Part shown: positions 41,105 to 49,615 of the stretch, piece by piece
How positions within the stretch are numbered: the stretch's first letter is position 1
Layout: every line of letters starts with the position of its first letter
Origin: Enterobacter sp. ENT03
Lineage (GTDB): Bacteria; Pseudomonadota; Gammaproteobacteria; Enterobacterales; Enterobacteriaceae
Assembly (NCBI RefSeq): GCF_019218745.1
Contig: NZ_JAHUXA010000009.1
Span: forward strand, 108,184-172,183
Reading direction: 5' to 3'
DNA length: 64,000 nt
Position numbers and translations under genes: made by a program
Notes under the pieces: generated by a model
The model's input: only the letters and a program-made list of their open reading frames with translations
Told to the model about the DNA's origin: nothing
Databases searched by the model: none

Positions 41105-42508
41105 ATGAAACTGTGGCGGCCGGGTATTACCGGCAAACTGTTCCTCGCCATTTTTGCCACCTGTATTGTGCTGCTGATCAGCATGCACTGGGCGGTACGG
41201 GTCAGCTTTGAGCGCGGCTTTATTGACTACATCAAGAATGGCAATGAGCAGCGGCTCCAGATGCTGAGCGATGCGCTGGGCGAGCAGTATCAGTTGCACG
41301 GCGACTGGCGTTTTTTGCGCAATAACGACCGCTTTGTGTTCCAGATCCTGCGCTCCTTTGAACATGAGAACGACGATGACCGCCCAGGCCCCGGTATGCC
41401 GCCCCACGGCTGGCGCACCCAGTTCTGGGTTATCGATCAGGACCGGCATGTGCTGGTCGGCCCGCGCTCGCCGGTGCCACGGGAAGGTACGCGCCGGGCG
41501 ATCGTGGTGAACGGCGCGAACGTCGGCTGGGTGGTGGCCTCACCCGTTGAACGGCTGACGCGCAATACCGACATTAACTTTGATCGCCAGCAGCGGCGCA
41601 CCAGCTGGCTGATCGTCGGCCTCGCCACTCTGCTGGCGGCGCTGGCGACTTTTTTACTGGCCCGCGGCCTGCTGGCGCCGGTCAAACGACTGGTGGAAGG
41701 CACGCACAAACTGGCCGCCGGGGATTTCTCCACCCGCGTTACCCCCACCAGCCCCGACGAGCTGGGCAAACTGGCGCACGACTTCAACCAGCTCGCCAGC
41801 ACGCTGGAGAAAAACCAGCAGATGCGGCGGGATTTTATGGCGGATATTTCCCACGAACTGCGCACGCCGCTGGCGGTACTGCGCGGCGAGCTGGAGGCGA
41901 TCCAGGACGGCGTGCGCCAGTTTACGCCGGAGTCAGTGGCCTCGTTGCAGGCAGAAGTGGGCACCCTGACCAAACTGGTTAACGATCTGCATCAGCTGTC
42001 GATGTCCGATGAAGGGGCGCTGGCGTATCAGAAAGCGCCGGTCGACGTCATCACCCTGCTGGAGATGGCAGCGGGCGTGTTCCGTGAACGCTTCGCCAGC
42101 CGTCAGTTATCCCTCAACGCCTCGTTAACCGAATCTGCCACCGTGTTCGGCGACCGCGACCGGCTGATGCAGCTGTTTAATAATCTGCTGGAAAACAGCC
42201 TGCGCTATACCGACGCGGGCGGGCAGTTGTTGATCAGCGCCCGCACCCAGGGCAATACCGTGCTGCTGACCTTTGCCGACAGCGGGCCGGGCGTCACCGA
42301 TGAACAGCTGGCCCGTCTGTTTGAACGTTTTTACCGCACCGAAGGCTCCCGCAACCGCACCAGCGGCGGCTCGGGCCTGGGGCTGGCGATCTGCGTAAAC
42401 ATCGTCGAAGCCCACGGCGGCACGCTCCATGCTGCCCATTCGCCTTTTGGTGGGGTAAGCATTACAGTTGAACTACCGCTGGAACGCGACAAAACGAGAG
42501 ATGTATGA
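41105..42508 (+). CDS. baeS: BaeS, envelope-stress sensor histidine kinase
   Basis: BaeS senses envelope stress (indole, flavonoids, tannins, some metals) and phosphorylates BaeR. The 467-residue protein has TM1 near 11-30, a periplasmic loop, TM2 near 168-186 and a HAMP domain to about 235. The H-box [15 protein letters not shown] carries the phosphorylated His250. The ATPase domain has N-box [17 protein letters not shown] and GGSGLGLAI. It follows mdtD by two bases with an AGGAGA site and overlaps baeR by four. Confidence 0.96.
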   Translation: MKLWRPGITGKLFLAIFATCIVLLISMHWAVRVSFERGFIDYIKNGNEQRLQMLSDALGEQYQLHGDWRFLRNNDRFVFQILRSFEHENDDDRPGPGMPPHGWRTQFWVIDQDRHVLVGPRSPVPREGTRRAIVVNGANVGWVVASPVERLTRNTDINFDRQQRRTSWLIVGLATLLAALATFLLARGLLAPVKRLVEGTHKLAAGDFSTRVTPTSPDELGKLAHDFNQLASTLEKNQQMRRDFMADISHELRTPLAVLRGELEAIQDGVRQFTPESVASLQAEVGTLTKLVNDLHQLSMSDEGALAYQKAPVDVITLLEMAAGVFRERFASRQLSLNASLTESATVFGDRDRLMQLFNNLLENSLRYTDAGGQLLISARTQGNTVLLTFADSGPGVTDEQLARLFERFYRTEGSRNRTSGGSGLGLAICVNIVEAHGGTLHAAHSPFGGVSITVELPLERDKTRDV

Positions 42509-43227
42509 CTGAGTTACCGATTGACGAAAACACCCCGCGCATTCTGATTGTCGAAGACGAGCCGAAGCTCGGCCAGTTACTGATTGATTACCTGCGGGCT
42601 GCGGGCTACGCGCCGACACTGATAAGTCATGGCGACCAGGTACTGGCTTACGTGCGCCAGACGCCACCGGATCTGATGCTGCTGGATCTGATGCTGCCGG
42701 GCACCGACGGTCTGACCCTGTGTCGCGAGATCCGCCGTTTTTCCGATCTGCCGATGGTGATGGTGACCGCACGCATCGAAGAGATCGACCGTCTGCTGGG
42801 GCTGGAGATCGGCGCGGATGACTATATCTGCAAACCTTACAGCCCGCGGGAAGTGGTGGCGCGGGTGAAAACCATTCTGCGCCGCTGTAAGCCGCAGCGT
42901 GAATTACAAACGCTGGATGCGCAAAGCCCGCTGGTGGTCGACGAAGGCCGTTTTCAGGCCAGCTGGCACGGCAAAATGCTGGATCTGACGCCAGCCGAGT
43001 TCCGCCTGCTGAAAACCCTCTCCGGCGAGCCGGGGAAAGTGTTTTCCCGCGAGCAGTTGCTGAACCACCTGTATGACGATTACCGCGTGGTGACGGATCG
43101 CACCATCGACAGCCATATCAAGAATCTGCGCCGCAAGCTGGAGGCGCTGGACGAAGAGCAGTCGTTTATCCGCGCGGTGTATGGTGTCGGCTATCGCTGG
43201 GAAGCGGATATGTGCCGCGTGGCGTAA
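42505..43227 (+). CDS. baeR: BaeR, OmpR-family response regulator
   Basis: BaeR activates mdtABCD, acrD and spy in E. coli. The 240-residue protein has a receiver domain with acidic pocket VEDEP (residues 16-20), phosphoacceptor Asp61 in LLDLMLPG and the Lys of [10 protein letters not shown] winged-helix DNA-binding domain with the recognition region [18 protein letters not shown] follows. Its ATG overlaps the baeS stop (ATGA). E. coli yegP, which normally follows, is absent here. Confidence 0.96.
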   Translation: MTELPIDENTPRILIVEDEPKLGQLLIDYLRAAGYAPTLISHGDQVLAYVRQTPPDLMLLDLMLPGTDGLTLCREIRRFSDLPMVMVTARIEEIDRLLGLEIGADDYICKPYSPREVVARVKTILRRCKPQRELQTLDAQSPLVVDEGRFQASWHGKMLDLTPAEFRLLKTLSGEPGKVFSREQLLNHLYDDYRVVTDRTIDSHIKNLRRKLEALDEEQSFIRAVYGVGYRWEADMCRVA

Positions 43228-43305
43228 TTTTCCCCTCTCCCCCACAAATCGCGCACGGACTCGCTTCTCTCCCTCTCCCCTGGGAGAGGGCCGGGATGCG
43301 GGGCG
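43228..43305. repeat. Single GC-rich palindrome after baeR
   Basis: CCCTCTCCCC / TGGGAGAGGG form a near-perfect hairpin at 43271-43290, in a degenerate flank with partial CCCCTCTCCCC and GGGATGCGGGG arms. It is a reduced copy of the nested palindromes at 13.6 and 52.7 kb. It lies between baeR and trhP, both on the plus strand, and could end or protect the bae transcript. Confidence 0.8.
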
Positions 43306-43427
43306 ACTTAACACACCGGTTTACTCCCCCGCCCCACAGCGCTACAATTCCCGCCCTAAAATTAAGGGATCTCCCCAACCGTCTCACCCCGTGAGCGGAT
43401 CTGACCTGTCATCAGAACGAGAAAATC

Positions 43428-44789
43428 ATGTTTAAACCGGAACTCCTCTCCCCGGCGGGAACGCTGAAAAATATGCGTTACGCCTTTGCCTATGGTGCCG
43501 ATGCGGTATATGCGGGCCAGCCGCGCTACTCCCTGCGCGTGCGTAATAACGAATTCAACCACGAGAATTTACAGCTGGGCATCAATGAAGCCCATGCACT
43601 TGGTAAAAAATTCTACGTGGTGGTGAATATTGCGCCGCACAACGCGAAGCTGAAAACCTTTATTCGCGATCTGAAACCGGTGGTGGAGATGGGGCCGGAC
43701 GCGCTGATCATGTCCGATCCGGGGTTAATCATGCTGGTGCGTGAACACTTCCCGCAGATGGATATTCACCTGTCGGTACAGGCAAACGCCGTGAACTGGG
43801 CGACGGTGAAGTTCTGGAAAAGCATGGGCCTGACGCGGGTGATTTTGTCGCGCGAACTGTCGCTGGATGAAATCGCCGAGATCCGCGCGCAGGTGCCGGA
43901 CATGGAACTGGAAATCTTCGTGCACGGCGCGCTGTGCATGGCGTACTCCGGCCGCTGCCTGCTGTCGGGCTATATCAATAAACGCGATCCAAATCAGGGC
44001 ACCTGCACCAACGCCTGCCGCTGGGAATATAACGTTCAGGAAGGCAAAGAAGACGACGTGGGGAATATCGTGCATGTGCATGAGCCGATCCCGGTGAAAA
44101 ACGTCGAGCCGACGCTGGGCATCGGCGCGCCGACCGACAGCGTGTTTATGATCGAAGAAGCCAAACGTCCGGGCGAATATATGACCGCCTTCGAAGACGA
44201 GCACGGCACCTACATCATGAACTCGAAAGATCTGCGGGCTATCGCTCACGTGCCGCGCCTGACGGAAATGGGCGTGCACTCGCTGAAAATCGAAGGCCGT
44301 ACCAAATCCTATTACTACTGCGCGCGCACCGCGCAGGTGTACCGCAAAGCCATTGATGACGCGGCCGCCGGACTGCCGTTCGACGAAAGTCTGATGGACA
44401 CGCTGGAAGGTCTGGCGCATCGCGGTTATACCGAAGGCTTCCTGCGCCGTCATACCCATGATGATTACCAGAATTACGAGTACGGTTTTTCCGTCTCCGA
44501 ACGCCAGCAGTTTGTTGGCGAATTTACCGGCGAGCGCAACGGCCATCTTGCTGCCGTACAGGTGAAAAATAAATTCAGCGTTGGTGACAGCCTGGAATTA
44601 ATGACGCCGAAAGGTAACGTTAATTTCACGCTGGAGCATATGGAAAATGCCAAAGGCGACGCGATGCCGGTCGCGCCTGGCGATGGCTATACCGTCTGGC
44701 TGCCGGTGCCGGAAGATGTGGTGCTGGACTATGCGCTCTTGATGCGTAATTTCAACGGCGAAAATACGCGCGCACCGCACGGTAATTAA
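43428..44789 (+). CDS. trhP: TrhP (YegQ), tRNA U34 hydroxylation protein, U32 peptidase family
   Basis: TrhP takes part in prephenate-dependent hydroxylation of uridine 34 in a set of tRNAs, the first step to cmo5U. The 453-residue protein has the U32 barrel start ELLSPAGTLKNMRYAFAYGADAVY. The family cysteine cluster is HGALCMAYSGRCLLSGYINKR followed by GTCTNACRWEY, which probably binds an iron-sulfur cluster. The C-terminal beta domain ends VLDYALLMRNF. The start ATG has a GAGAAAATC site. Confidence 0.95.
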   Translation: MFKPELLSPAGTLKNMRYAFAYGADAVYAGQPRYSLRVRNNEFNHENLQLGINEAHALGKKFYVVVNIAPHNAKLKTFIRDLKPVVEMGPDALIMSDPGLIMLVREHFPQMDIHLSVQANAVNWATVKFWKSMGLTRVILSRELSLDEIAEIRAQVPDMELEIFVHGALCMAYSGRCLLSGYINKRDPNQGTCTNACRWEYNVQEGKEDDVGNIVHVHEPIPVKNVEPTLGIGAPTDSVFMIEEAKRPGEYMTAFEDEHGTYIMNSKDLRAIAHVPRLTEMGVHSLKIEGRTKSYYYCARTAQVYRKAIDDAAAGLPFDESLMDTLEGLAHRGYTEGFLRRHTHDDYQNYEYGFSVSERQQFVGEFTGERNGHLAAVQVKNKFSVGDSLELMTPKGNVNFTLEHMENAKGDAMPVAPGDGYTVWLPVPEDVVLDYALLMRNFNGENTRAPHGN

Positions 44790-44815
44790 TTGAGCCGCGT
44801 GATTTTTTCAGGAGA

Positions 44816-44858
44816 TTAGAATCGGATCACATACCGCTTCGTTCTTTATGGGTACTAT
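44816..44858 (+). promoter_or_regulatory. Candidate CRP site and -10 box of cyaR
   Basis: TTAGA-N6-TCACA (44816-44831) is a half-conserved CRP site. It is centred about 42 bases before the expected CyaR 5' end, the class II position. TACTAT at 44853-44858 fits as the -10 box. CRP control of cyaR is established in E. coli. Confidence 0.55.
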
Positions 44859-44865
44859 CCCGCCT

Positions 44866-44951
44866 GCTGAAAAACATAAACCATAAATGCTAGCTGTACC
44901 AGGAACCACCTCCTTAGCCTGCGTAATCTCCCTTACGCAGGCTTATTTTTT
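44866..44951 (+). ncRNA. cyaR: CyaR (RyeE) small RNA
   Basis: This 86-base region matches E. coli CyaR almost base for base, in its home position just after trhP. It has the 5' GCTGAAAAACATAA and the exposed seed AGGAACCACCTCCTTA that pairs with targets such as ompX, luxS and nadE mRNA. The terminator stem GCCTGCGTAA / TTACGCAGGC is followed by a T-run at about 44945-44952. CyaR is an Hfq-dependent RNA made when cAMP-CRP is active. Confidence 0.95.
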
Positions 44952-45033
44952 TCCCCGCCTTTCAGTTTCTTCTTACGCGCTCTGCTTCCGCCTGAGATAC
45001 ACTTCTTTCATTGGTTCTGTTTGAGGCATCAGG

Positions 45034-45933
45034 ATGAGCACCTATCCTTCCAGTTTGATGATTTTAAATGGCAAAAGCGCCGGTAACGATCCGCTGCGCG
45101 ACGCCATCCTGTTACTGCGCGACGAAGGCATAGATATTCAGGTGCGCGTCACCTGGGAGAAAGGCGATGCGGAGCGTTATGTGCAGGAGGCGGTGCAGCT
45201 TGGTGTAGAGACGGTGATCGCCGGCGGCGGCGATGGCACCATCAACGAAGTGGCGACCGCACTGTATAAAAACGGCGGTGAAAACGCGCCAGCGCTGGGC
45301 ATTTTGCCGCTCGGCACGGCAAACGATTTCGCTACCAGCGCCGCCATTCCCGAATCGCTGGATAAAGCGTTACAGCTGGCGATTGTCGGCAAAGCGGTGC
45401 CGGTGGATATTGCTCAGGTCAACGACGACACCTGTTTTATCAATATGGCGACCGGCGGCTTTGGCACACGCATTACCACCGAAACGCCGGAAAAACTGAA
45501 AGCCGCGCTTGGCGGCGTCTCCTACCTGATCCACGGTCTGATGCGGATGGACACGCTAAAACCGGACCGTTGCGAAATCAAAGGCGATCATTTTCAGTGG
45601 CAAGGGGATGCGCTGGTTATTGGCATTGGCAACGGGCGTCAGGCGGGCGGCGGGCAGCAGCTTTGCCCCGACGCGCTGATCAACGACGGTCAGCTGCAGC
45701 TGCGGATCTTTACCGGCGATGAACTGCTGCCAGCGCTGGTGACGACGCTCACGCAGCCGGAAGACAGCCCGAATATTATCGACGGTAAATCCGCATGGTT
45801 TGAAGTGACCGCCCCGCACGAGATCACCTTTAACCTCGACGGCGAGCCGCTGAGTGGACAGCATTTCCGCATTGAAGTGTTGCCCGGCGCATTGAAATGC
45901 CGTTTGCCGCCGGACTGTCCGTTGTTACGTTGA
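45034..45933 (+). CDS. yegS: YegS, lipid kinase of the diacylglycerol kinase family
   Basis: This cytoplasmic or peripheral lipid kinase was shown in E. coli to phosphorylate phosphatidylglycerol in vitro. The 299-residue protein has the nucleotide-binding glycine motif [12 protein letters not shown] near residues 65-76, then [12 protein letters not shown]. The [11 protein letters not shown] and C-terminal [22 protein letters not shown] regions are conserved. It is preceded by the cyaR terminator and followed by REP elements facing the ABC transporter genes. Confidence 0.94.
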   Translation: MSTYPSSLMILNGKSAGNDPLRDAILLLRDEGIDIQVRVTWEKGDAERYVQEAVQLGVETVIAGGGDGTINEVATALYKNGGENAPALGILPLGTANDFATSAAIPESLDKALQLAIVGKAVPVDIAQVNDDTCFINMATGGFGTRITTETPEKLKAALGGVSYLIHGLMRMDTLKPDRCEIKGDHFQWQGDALVIGIGNGRQAGGGQQLCPDALINDGQLQLRIFTGDELLPALVTTLTQPEDSPNIIDGKSAWFEVTAPHEITFNLDGEPLSGQHFRIEVLPGALKCRLPPDCPLLR

Positions 45934-45942
45934 TGGCGTTGA

Positions 45943-46038
45943 TCATGCCGGGTGGCGGCTGCGCCTTACCCGGCCTACAGCGCGAATCGCGAGTAGCGAA
46001 TAACGACCAGGCCCGGCAAGCGGAGCGCCGCCGGGCAA
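45943..46038. repeat. REP pair between yegS and the ABC transporter operon
   Basis: Two REP-like palindromes in opposite orientation, GCCGGGTGGCGGCTGCGCCT...GGCCTAC and CAGGCCCGGCAAGCGGAGCG...GGGC, lie between convergent yegS and the ABC operon end. This is the position where E. coli changes to gat genes. Confidence 0.85.
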
Positions 46039-46056
46039 AGAGCAAACAACAAACCA

Positions 46057-46830
46057 CTAATACGCCGCCACTTCCCGCGCCATCTCCCGGCTGTACTGCT
46101 GGCTGGCACTGACCAGCATCTGCGTATAGTCAGTTTTCGCCCCGCCGCTCACCAGTTCATCCACCGTCAGAGTTTCGAGGATCTTACCGTACTGCATCAC
46201 CGCCACTTTCTGGCACAGATGGGCGATCACCCCCAGATCATGCGTCACCATCAGATAGGTCAGCTTCGACTCCTGATGCAATTCCGCCAGCAGATTGAGA
46301 ATTTCCGCCTGCACCGACACATCCAGCGCCGAGGTGGGTTCATCGAGCAACAGCACCTGCGGCTCCAGAATCAGCGCCCTGGCAATCGCCACGCGCTGGC
46401 GCTGACCGCCGGAAAGCTGATGCGGATACCGGTCACGAAACGCACGGTTCAGCCCCACTTTATCGAGCAGCGTATTAATGCGCCGGTCGCGATCGGGGAT
46501 GCCGTGGATTTGCAGCGGCTCCTCCAGAATATCGCCGATGGTGTGCCGCGGATGCAGCGAACCATATGGGTCCTGAAACACCATCTGCACCAGCCGACAG
46601 CGCTGCTGATTGATACGGTGATCGAGCGGCTGACCGTTAATCGCAAGCTCCCCTTGCCAGTGGGTAAACAGCCCTGCCAGGCATTTCAGCACCGTGGTTT
46701 TACCGGAGCCGGACTCCCCCACCAGGCCGTAGATTTCCCCTGGCTGCACGCTGAAATTAACGTCAAACAGCACCTGATTGCGCTTGTCGCCCTCGCCGAA
46801 CTCCAGACTTAAGTTTCTGACATCGATCAT
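46057..46830 (-). CDS. Peptide/nickel-type ABC transporter ATPase (DppF/OppF-like)
   Basis: This is the second ATPase of a Dpp/Opp-type importer, powering uptake on the cytoplasmic face. The 257-residue protein has Walker A GLVGESGSGKTT (near residues 36-47), Q-loop VFQDPYGSLHPR, signature HQLSGGQRQRVAIARAL, Walker B VLLLDEPTSALD and the switch histidine in VTHDLGV. It is the last gene of a six-gene minus-strand operon, ten bases after its partner ATPase. The C terminus is shorter than in DppF, which usually carries an oligopeptide-family extension. The substrate cannot be read from the ATPase. Confidence 0.93.
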   Translation of the reverse strand: MIDVRNLSLEFGEGDKRNQVLFDVNFSVQPGEIYGLVGESGSGKTTVLKCLAGLFTHWQGELAINGQPLDHRINQQRCRLVQMVFQDPYGSLHPRHTIGDILEEPLQIHGIPDRDRRINTLLDKVGLNRAFRDRYPHQLSGGQRQRVAIARALILEPQVLLLDEPTSALDVSVQAEILNLLAELHQESKLTYLMVTHDLGVIAHLCQKVAVMQYGKILETLTVDELVSGGAKTDYTQMLVSASQQYSREMAREVAAY

Positions 46831-46840
46831 AATGGGTCCC

Positions 46841-47704
46841 TTATTCGTGAAGCCAGCTGGCCTGGCGCTGCAACACCGGCAGCACCGGTCGGCGATGATG
46901 AATTTCCGGCAGCGCGTTGATTAAGCCCTGGGTGTAAGGATGCTGCGCCTGATCGAGATCTTTCGCGGCGATAGACTCCACCACCCGTCCGGCGTACATC
47001 ACCAGCACGCGATCGCAGAAGCTGCGCACCAGGTTGATGTCATGGCTGATAAAAATCAGCCCCAGACCGCGCGAGGCCACCAGATCGTCGAGCAGCCCGA
47101 GCACCTGCAAGCGCACCGACACGTCCAGCGCCGAGGTCGGCTCGTCGGCGATCACCAGTTCCGGATCGGTGATCAGCATCATGGCGATCATAATGCGCTG
47201 CCCCTGGCCGCCGGAAATCTCATGGGGATAGAGGTTGTAAACCCGCTCCGGCTGGCGGATGCGTACTACATCGAGCATCTCCATCACCTTTACTTTCGCC
47301 TCGGCTTTGCGCCCCGGATGGTGCGTCAGCCAGGCTTCGGCAATCTGATCCCCGACGCACACCACCGGGTTGAGGGAGTATTTCGGATCCTGCATGATCA
47401 TCGAAATACGTTTGCCGCGCACAGTGCGCATCTGCGCTTCGCTGACGTTACGCAGATCAATATCACCAAAATGCATCCGTTCGGCGGTGATGCGCGCTTT
47501 CGCCGGATGCAGGCGCATTAACGCACGTCCGACGGTGGATTTACCGGAGCCGGATTCGCCAACAATCGCCAGCTTTTCCCGGCCGAGCTGGAAGGAGACG
47601 CCGCGCACCGCGTTGGTCACTGTGCGCCCGTTGACAAAATCGACGTGCAGATCGCGCACGTCGAGCAGGGGTGAATTATTCGCTGCGAGGATCGAGGATG
47701 TCAC
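46841..47704 (-). CDS. Peptide/nickel-type ABC transporter ATPase (DppD/OppD-like)
   Basis: The first ATPase of the importer has Walker A AIVGESGSGKSTV, Q-loop IMQDPKYSLNP, a slightly altered signature HEISGGQGQRIMIAMML, Walker B LVIADEPTSALD and ISHDINLV. The open frame begins at ATG 47713. There the AGGAG ribosome site abuts the ATG, so I prefer the GTG at 47704, nine bases from it. Either way the start overlaps the end of the permease gene (stop at 47676) by about 29-38 bases. The C-terminal HPYTQGLINALPEI is typical of OppD/DppD. Confidence 0.9.
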   Translation of the reverse strand: MTSSILAANNSPLLDVRDLHVDFVNGRTVTNAVRGVSFQLGREKLAIVGESGSGKSTVGRALMRLHPAKARITAERMHFGDIDLRNVSEAQMRTVRGKRISMIMQDPKYSLNPVVCVGDQIAEAWLTHHPGRKAEAKVKVMEMLDVVRIRQPERVYNLYPHEISGGQGQRIMIAMMLITDPELVIADEPTSALDVSVRLQVLGLLDDLVASRGLGLIFISHDINLVRSFCDRVLVMYAGRVVESIAAKDLDQAQHPYTQGLINALPEIHHRRPVLPVLQRQASWLHE

Positions 47705-48581
47705 GTAGGCCATCTCCTAAGAAGTTGAACGCCAGGCTGTTGATCAAAATCGCCAGCCCCGGAATAGTCACCACCCACCAGCACTCCATCATGTAAGTGC
47801 GACCGCTGGAGATCATCGCGCCCCACTCCGGCTCCGGCGGCTGTGCGCCAAGCCCAAGGAATCCCAGACCGGCGGCGGTCAGAATGATGCCCGCCATGTT
47901 CATGGTGATACGGATGATCACCGACGGCAGGCACAGCGGCACCACATGACGCCAGAGTACACGCGCCGGCGAGGCGCCCTGCAAACGTACCGCCGAGATA
48001 AAATCGGCCTGCCGCAGCGACAGCGTTTCGGCACGCGCCAGACGGGCAATCGGCGGCCAGGCGGTGAGCGTAATGGCGATCACCACATGCTCAAGTCCCG
48101 GACCGAGGGCGGCGACAAACGCCAGCGCCAGCACCAGGCTCGGGAAAGAGATGAAAATATCGGTCACGCGCATCAGCACCATATCTACCTTGCCGCCGAA
48201 ATAGCCGGCGCAGACGCCGAGCAGCAGCCCGAGGGGGCCAACGGTGACGGAGACCAGCAGCACGATATACAGCGTGATACGCGAGCCGTACACCAGACGG
48301 CTGAAAATATCGCGGCCAAACTCGTCGGTGCCGAACCAGTGCTGCGCCCCCGGCGGTTGCAGGGCGTTGTTCAGATCCTGCACCAGCGGATGATACGGCG
48401 CGATCCACGGCGCAAAGGTCGCCACCACCAGCAGCAGGAAGATGATGCCGCCGCCGATAGCGGTGAGCGGGTTACGCGCCATTTTGCCAATAAAGCCCCC
48501 GGTGCGGCTCAGTAGACGTTTGACGCGCGCGCCCTGCTCGTGGGGCTTGCCACTGACAGGCGGATCCAGATAAACGGTCAT
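47676..48581 (-). CDS. ABC transporter permease (DppC-like)
   Basis: This 301-residue inner-membrane permease has a cytoplasmic N terminus, a first helix near 38-60 and the OppC-type N-terminal signature APYHPLVQDLNNALQPPGAQHWFGTDEFGRDIFSR. About five more helices follow. The coupling loop that meets the ATPase is VRLQGASPARVLWRHVVP (EAA-like). It overlaps the partner permease gene by four bases (ATGA) and forms the heterodimeric channel with it. Confidence 0.93.
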   Translation of the reverse strand: MTVYLDPPVSGKPHEQGARVKRLLSRTGGFIGKMARNPLTAIGGGIIFLLLVVATFAPWIAPYHPLVQDLNNALQPPGAQHWFGTDEFGRDIFSRLVYGSRITLYIVLLVSVTVGPLGLLLGVCAGYFGGKVDMVLMRVTDIFISFPSLVLALAFVAALGPGLEHVVIAITLTAWPPIARLARAETLSLRQADFISAVRLQGASPARVLWRHVVPLCLPSVIIRITMNMAGIILTAAGLGFLGLGAQPPEPEWGAMISSGRTYMMECWWVVTIPGLAILINSLAFNFLGDGLRDILDPRSE

Positions 48582-49615
48582 GATTTCGTCCTCGGATCAA
48601 AGAGTTGATACAGCATGTCGGAGAGCAGGTTCAGCATCACGAAGATCACGCCGACCACTAACACGCAGCCCATTACCGCATTCATGTCCCCCAGCAACAG
48701 GCTGCTGGTGAGGTAAGAGCCGAAGCCCGGCCAGGAGAAGACGGTTTCAATCAGCACGGCCCCTTCCAGCAGCGAACCATAGGCCAGCGCCACCACCGTC
48801 AGCAGCTGCACGAGAATATTGCGGAAGGCGTGATTCCAGATCACCTGCCGTTCGGTTAAGCCTTTTACCCGCGCGGTGATGATGAACTCCTGGGAGAGCT
48901 GCGCCAGCATAAAGCTGCGGGTCATCCGGCTGATGTAGGCCAGCGAATGAAACCCGAGCAGTGACGCCGGTAACACCAGGTGATTAAGGGCATTCCAGAA
49001 CACCTGCATGTTACCTGCCAGCAGTGCGTCAATGGTCATCAGCCCGGTGCGCCGCGGCACAATGCCGTCCAGCCCCAGATCAAGGCGTCCAGCACCGCCG
49101 ACCCAGCCAAGCCAGGCGTAGAACAGCAGCAAGCCCATCATGCCGACCCAGAAAATCGGTGTGGAATACCCGGCAAGGCTGATAATGCGCACCACGTAAT
49201 CAGAGACGCTATTACGTCGCGCCGCCGCCAGCACGCCCAGCGGAATGCCGAGGCCCGCACCGACGATAATCGCCATGGTCGCCAGCTCCAGGGTGGCCGG
49301 GAAGACGCGGATAATGTCATCCAGCACCGGCTTGCCGGTCAGCAGCGCATTGCCCAGATCGCCATGCAGCAGATTGCTGAAGTAGATGCCGAACTGCGAC
49401 AACAGCGATTTATCAAAGCCCAGTTGCTGATAGACCTGGTTATAGGTGCTCTGGTCGGCATCCGGACCGACAATCGCCAGCACCGGATCGATGGGCATCA
49501 CGCGGCCAATAAAAAAGGTCAGCAGCAGCAGGCCGAACAGCGTGATCAGCACCTGGGTCAGGCGTTTTGAGAAGCGACGGGCGCGGGAGCCGGGCGCTAA
49601 AATTGCCGTACTCAT
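48578..49615 (-). CDS. ABC transporter permease (DppB-like)
   Basis: The 345-residue partner permease has helix 1 near 19-42, a periplasmic segment GIYFSNLLHGDLGNALLTGKPV typical of DppB/OppB, and five later helices. The coupling motif is ARVKGLTERQVIWNHAFRN. The start overlaps the stop of the binding-protein gene by four bases, so the importer genes are translationally linked. Confidence 0.93.
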   Translation of the reverse strand: MSTAILAPGSRARRFSKRLTQVLITLFGLLLLTFFIGRVMPIDPVLAIVGPDADQSTYNQVYQQLGFDKSLLSQFGIYFSNLLHGDLGNALLTGKPVLDDIIRVFPATLELATMAIIVGAGLGIPLGVLAAARRNSVSDYVVRIISLAGYSTPIFWVGMMGLLLFYAWLGWVGGAGRLDLGLDGIVPRRTGLMTIDALLAGNMQVFWNALNHLVLPASLLGFHSLAYISRMTRSFMLAQLSQEFIITARVKGLTERQVIWNHAFRNILVQLLTVVALAYGSLLEGAVLIETVFSWPGFGSYLTSSLLLGDMNAVMGCVLVVGVIFVMLNLLSDMLYQLFDPRTKS

